A stretch of DNA of 7,785 bases from an uncultured Porphyromonadaceae bacterium (lineage in GTDB: Bacteria > Bacteroidota > Bacteroidia > Bacteroidales > Muribaculaceae): contig URWH01000082.1 in assembly GCA_900551515.1 (NCBI GenBank), forward strand, positions 1 through 7,785, written 5' to 3'. This document shows positions 5,349-7,785 of the stretch, in pieces. The notes beneath the pieces are model-generated. The model was not told the origin of the DNA and made no database searches. It saw only the letters and a program-made list of their open reading frames with translations. How positions within the stretch are numbered: position 1 is the stretch's first letter; the number at the start of each line of letters is the position of its first letter. The position numbers and the translations under genes were made by a program.

Positions 5349-7784
5349 TCAGCTGATGTTGGCGATGCTGTAGATGTCGGCGAATACGCCGGCGGCGGTC
5401 ACGGCAGCTCCCGCGCCATAGCCTTTGATGACCATGGGGTATTCTTTGTAGCGTTCGGTTGTGATAAGAATCACGTTGTTGCTGCCTTCGAGATTGTAGA
5501 AAGGGTGGGAGCTGTCGACTTCTTCAAGGCCAACTGAGGCTTTGCCTTCATCGAGGCGTGCGACATAGCGGAGTCGGCAACCGCGGGCTTCGGCTTCGGC
5601 GCGGCGGCGCTCCATCTCGACGTCGACCGGCGGGAGAGCTTGGAAGAAACTGTCGATGGAGCCGTGGAAGAGGCTGTCGGGGAGGATGGGGGAGGCCTCG
5701 ACATCGTGCTGCTCGATAGCGTAGCCGGCTTCGCGGCTGAGGATGACCAGCTTGCGGATCACGTCGATGCCGCTGAGATCGACACGCGGGTCGGGCTCGC
5801 TGTAGCCGGCGTCGCGCGCTCCGGCAATGGCGCGGCTGAGGGGTGTGTCGGCGCTGATGTTGCTGAAGATGTAGTTTAGCGTTCCGGAAACGACGGCTTC
5901 GATGCGGAGGATGCGGTCGCCGCTGTTGATGAGATTGTTGATGGTGCCGATGATGGGGAGTCCGGCACCGACGTTGGTCTCAAAGAGGTAGCGCACGTCT
6001 TTTTTGCGGGCGGTCTGCTTGAGAAGCCGGTAGTGATCGTAGGGGCCGGAGGCGGCTATCTTGCTTGCGGTGACGACGTTGATGTTGTTGGCGAGCAGGT
6101 CGAGGTAGAGATCGGCGATCTCGGGGCTGGAGGTGCAGTCGACAAACACGGAGTTGAAGATGTTCATGTCGATGACGCCGTCGGCTATTGAGCGGGGCGT
6201 TGAGGGAACGCCCTGGCGGTCGAGGAGCGAGCGGTAGTCGCTGAGGTCGATGCCTTCGCGGTTGAAGAGAACTTTTTTGGAATTGGCAATGCCCACAACC
6301 TTTAGCTCCAGAGCCTTCTGCTGCAAAAGATTTGCTTGCTGACGGGCGAGCTGCTGGAGCAGGTGACACCCAATGTTGCCAATTCCGACTATGAAAAGAT
6401 TGAGCACTTGAGTGTCAGACAAGAAAAAACTATCGTGGATTACGCTGAGAGCTTTTTTCTGGTTTTTGAGTTCGATGACGAAGGAGATGTTGGTTTCGGA
6501 AGCGCCTTGTGCGCAAGCGATGACGTTGATGCCGTTGCGTCCGAGGGTGTTGAATAGCTTGCCGGCGACGCCGGAGGACTGTTTCATGTTTTCGCCCACG
6601 ACAGCGACCGTGGCGAGATTGTGCTCGACCTGCATCGGATTGAGCTCGCCGGTCTGCAGTTCGGCCATGAATTCGGTTTCGAGAGCGGCGACAGCACGAT
6701 CGGCGTCGGCGTTTCGGACGGCGAATGATGTGGTGTTTTCACTGGATGCCTGCGAGACGAGGAACACGCTGACACCCTGGCGGGCGAGCGCGTTGAAGAT
6801 GCGGGCGTTGACGCCGATGACGCCGACCATGCATAGACCCGACACGGTGATGAGGCAGGTGTCGTTGATGGATGATATGCCTTTGATGTCCTTGCCTTCG
6901 GGTGAGGGGCGCTGTTCGCTGATGCAGGTGCCGGGAGCCGAGGGGTTGAAGGTGTTTTTGATGTAGATGGGGATGTTTTTGTGGAACACCGGATAGATCG
7001 TCGGGGGGTAGATGACCTTGGCGCCGAAGTTGCAAAGCTCCATGGCCTCTATATAGCTAAGCTCGTTTATGGTGTATGCCGAAGGTATCACGCGCGGGTC
7101 GGCAGTCATAAATCCGTCCACATCCGTCCATATCTCCAGCACCTCCGCATCGAGTGCCGCCGCAATTATTGCCGCAGTATAGTCGCTTCCTCCGCGCCCA
7201 AGGTTGGTTATTTCATCCGTGATATTGTCACGGCTTATAAAGCCCGGAACCACCGATATGCGCGGCATGTCCTCGAAAGCCTTGCGCACAAGGCTACCCG
7301 TAAGCTCGCTGTCGAGCACGTGACTGCCGTTCTTGCGCGTTGTCTTTATGAACGTCAGTGCGTCGAACAGCTGCGCATTCTTTATCAGTGCCGCCACTAT
7401 GCCCGAGCTAAGCCGCTCACCGTAACTGAGAATGGCATCCTGTGTCTTCTCGCTAAGGTCGCGGATAAGATACACACCGAAGTATATGCTCTTGAGCTGT
7501 TCAAAGAGCGAGTCTACGGTTCTGAATAAGTCTTCACGCTTCTTGGGGTCTGTGATGATTGTGTCTATCATCCTGTGATGACGCATAACCATTGCATCAA
7601 ACTCGCTTCTGTAACGCCCGTCACCCCGGCGTGCAAGCATTGATGTCTCGATAAGCTTGTCGGTTATGCCTCCAAGTGCACTTACAACCACTACTATGGG
7701 CTGGTTCTTAGCCTCTTTCTCTACAATTTTCTTTAAGCATCTGATGCTTTTTACGGAACCTACGGATGTCCCGCCGAATTTCAT
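5349..7784 (-). CDS. thrA: Bifunctional aspartokinase / homoserine dehydrogenase
   Basis: This cytoplasmic enzyme catalyses the first step (phosphorylation of aspartate) and third step (NAD(P)H reduction of aspartate semialdehyde to homoserine) of the pathway to threonine and methionine. The kinase domain has KFGGTSVGS at 2-10, GERLSS at 122-127, GRGGSDYTA at 196-204 and WTDVDGFMTADPR at 219-231. Paired ACT domains (about 305-455) are the usual site of threonine feedback. The dehydrogenase has the NAD-binding GIGNIG at 467-472, ETNVGAGLP at 602-610, SGTLNYIF at 633-640 and EPDPRVDLSG at 663-672, followed by the likely catalytic Asp674 and Lys678. All key residues are present. The 811 residues match the fused family. 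Relatives usually begin MKVMKFGG or similar, so the Met at 7784 may be internal and the true start a few codons beyond the edge. Codon use changes sharply near residue 250. The gene that follows is not the thrC-type neighbour I would expect. Confidence 0.96.
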   Translation of the reverse strand: MKFGGTSVGSVKSIRCLKKIVEKEAKNQPIVVVVSALGGITDKLIETSMLARRGDGRYRSEFDAMVMRHHRMIDTIITDPKKREDLFRTVDSLFEQLKSIYFGVYLIRDLSEKTQDAILSYGERLSSGIVAALIKNAQLFDALTFIKTTRKNGSHVLDSELTGSLVRKAFEDMPRISVVPGFISRDNITDEITNLGRGGSDYTAAIIAAALDAEVLEIWTDVDGFMTADPRVIPSAYTINELSYIEAMELCNFGAKVIYPPTIYPVFHKNIPIYIKNTFNPSAPGTCISEQRPSPEGKDIKGISSINDTCLITVSGLCMVGVIGVNARIFNALARQGVSVFLVSQASSENTTSFAVRNADADRAVAALETEFMAELQTGELNPMQVEHNLATVAVVGENMKQSSGVAGKLFNTLGRNGINVIACAQGASETNISFVIELKNQKKALSVIHDSFFLSDTQVLNLFIVGIGNIGCHLLQQLARQQANLLQQKALELKVVGIANSKKVLFNREGIDLSDYRSLLDRQGVPSTPRSIADGVIDMNIFNSVFVDCTSSPEIADLYLDLLANNINVVTASKIAASGPYDHYRLLKQTARKKDVRYLFETNVGAGLPIIGTINNLINSGDRILRIEAVVSGTLNYIFSNISADTPLSRAIAGARDAGYSEPDPRVDLSGIDVIRKLVILSREAGYAIEQHDVEASPILPDSLFHGSIDSFFQALPPVDVEMERRRAEAEARGCRLRYVARLDEGKASVGLEEVDSSHPFYNLEGSNNVILITTERYKEYPMVIKGYGAGAAVTAAGVFADIYSIANIS

Positions 7785-7785
7785 A

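Noticed and set aside
6981..7529. A 182-codon open frame on the plus strand opposite thrA
   Set aside because: It lies entirely against the conserved aspartokinase domain and shows no independent protein features.

Overview
The window looks like chromosomal DNA from a Bacteroidota member, most likely order Bacteroidales and perhaps Muribaculaceae. The family-level guess is inference. The support is a fused aspartokinase/homoserine dehydrogenase of Bacteroidales type, a DUF4924 protein, an outer-membrane beta-barrel receptor with an N-terminal carboxypeptidase-regulatory-like domain, TAnnTTTG-type -7 promoter elements and the lack of clear Shine-Dalgarno sites. Every convincing gene lies on the minus strand, so transcription runs from high to low coordinates. 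No tRNA, rRNA, CRISPR array or insertion sequence was seen, and no stretch over 300 bases lacks a gene.

In transcription order: (1) thrA, bifunctional aspartokinase/homoserine dehydrogenase (7784 to 5349; its first codons may lie just outside the window); (2) a DUF4924 protein of unknown function (5284 to 4730); (3) a TonB-dependent-receptor-like outer-membrane beta-barrel protein (4607 to 2166), preceded by a near-perfect 8-bp inverted repeat; (4) a small four-helix DUF486 membrane protein (2107 to 1736) with its own promoter-like element; (5) an outer-membrane efflux (TolC/OprM-type) gene (1663 to 276) that is broken near its 3' end; (6) the first 75 codons of the lipoprotein periplasmic adaptor of the same RND-type pump (226 to the left edge). 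Genes 5 and 6 form the start of a tripartite efflux operon whose inner-membrane pump should lie beyond the left edge. The other genes show no obvious functional link to one another.

Two things deserve attention. First, about 38 codons near the 3' end of the efflux gene (about 471-590) do not read like an efflux protein. In the frame that rejoins the genuine C-terminus they read like a piece of asparagine synthetase (AsnB). The upstream junction carries a net -1 frameshift and sits on a 6-bp inverted repeat. Second, thrA is a codon-usage mosaic: roughly the first 246 codons use mostly ATA for Ile and CTT for Leu, then usage switches abruptly near 7013-7052 to ATC/CTC/GCC, with a further AT-richer patch at about 6281-6434. 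Both could be real recombination or gene-conversion tracts, or chimeric joins in an assembly; the sequence alone cannot decide. I see no convincing undescribed multi-gene system here.
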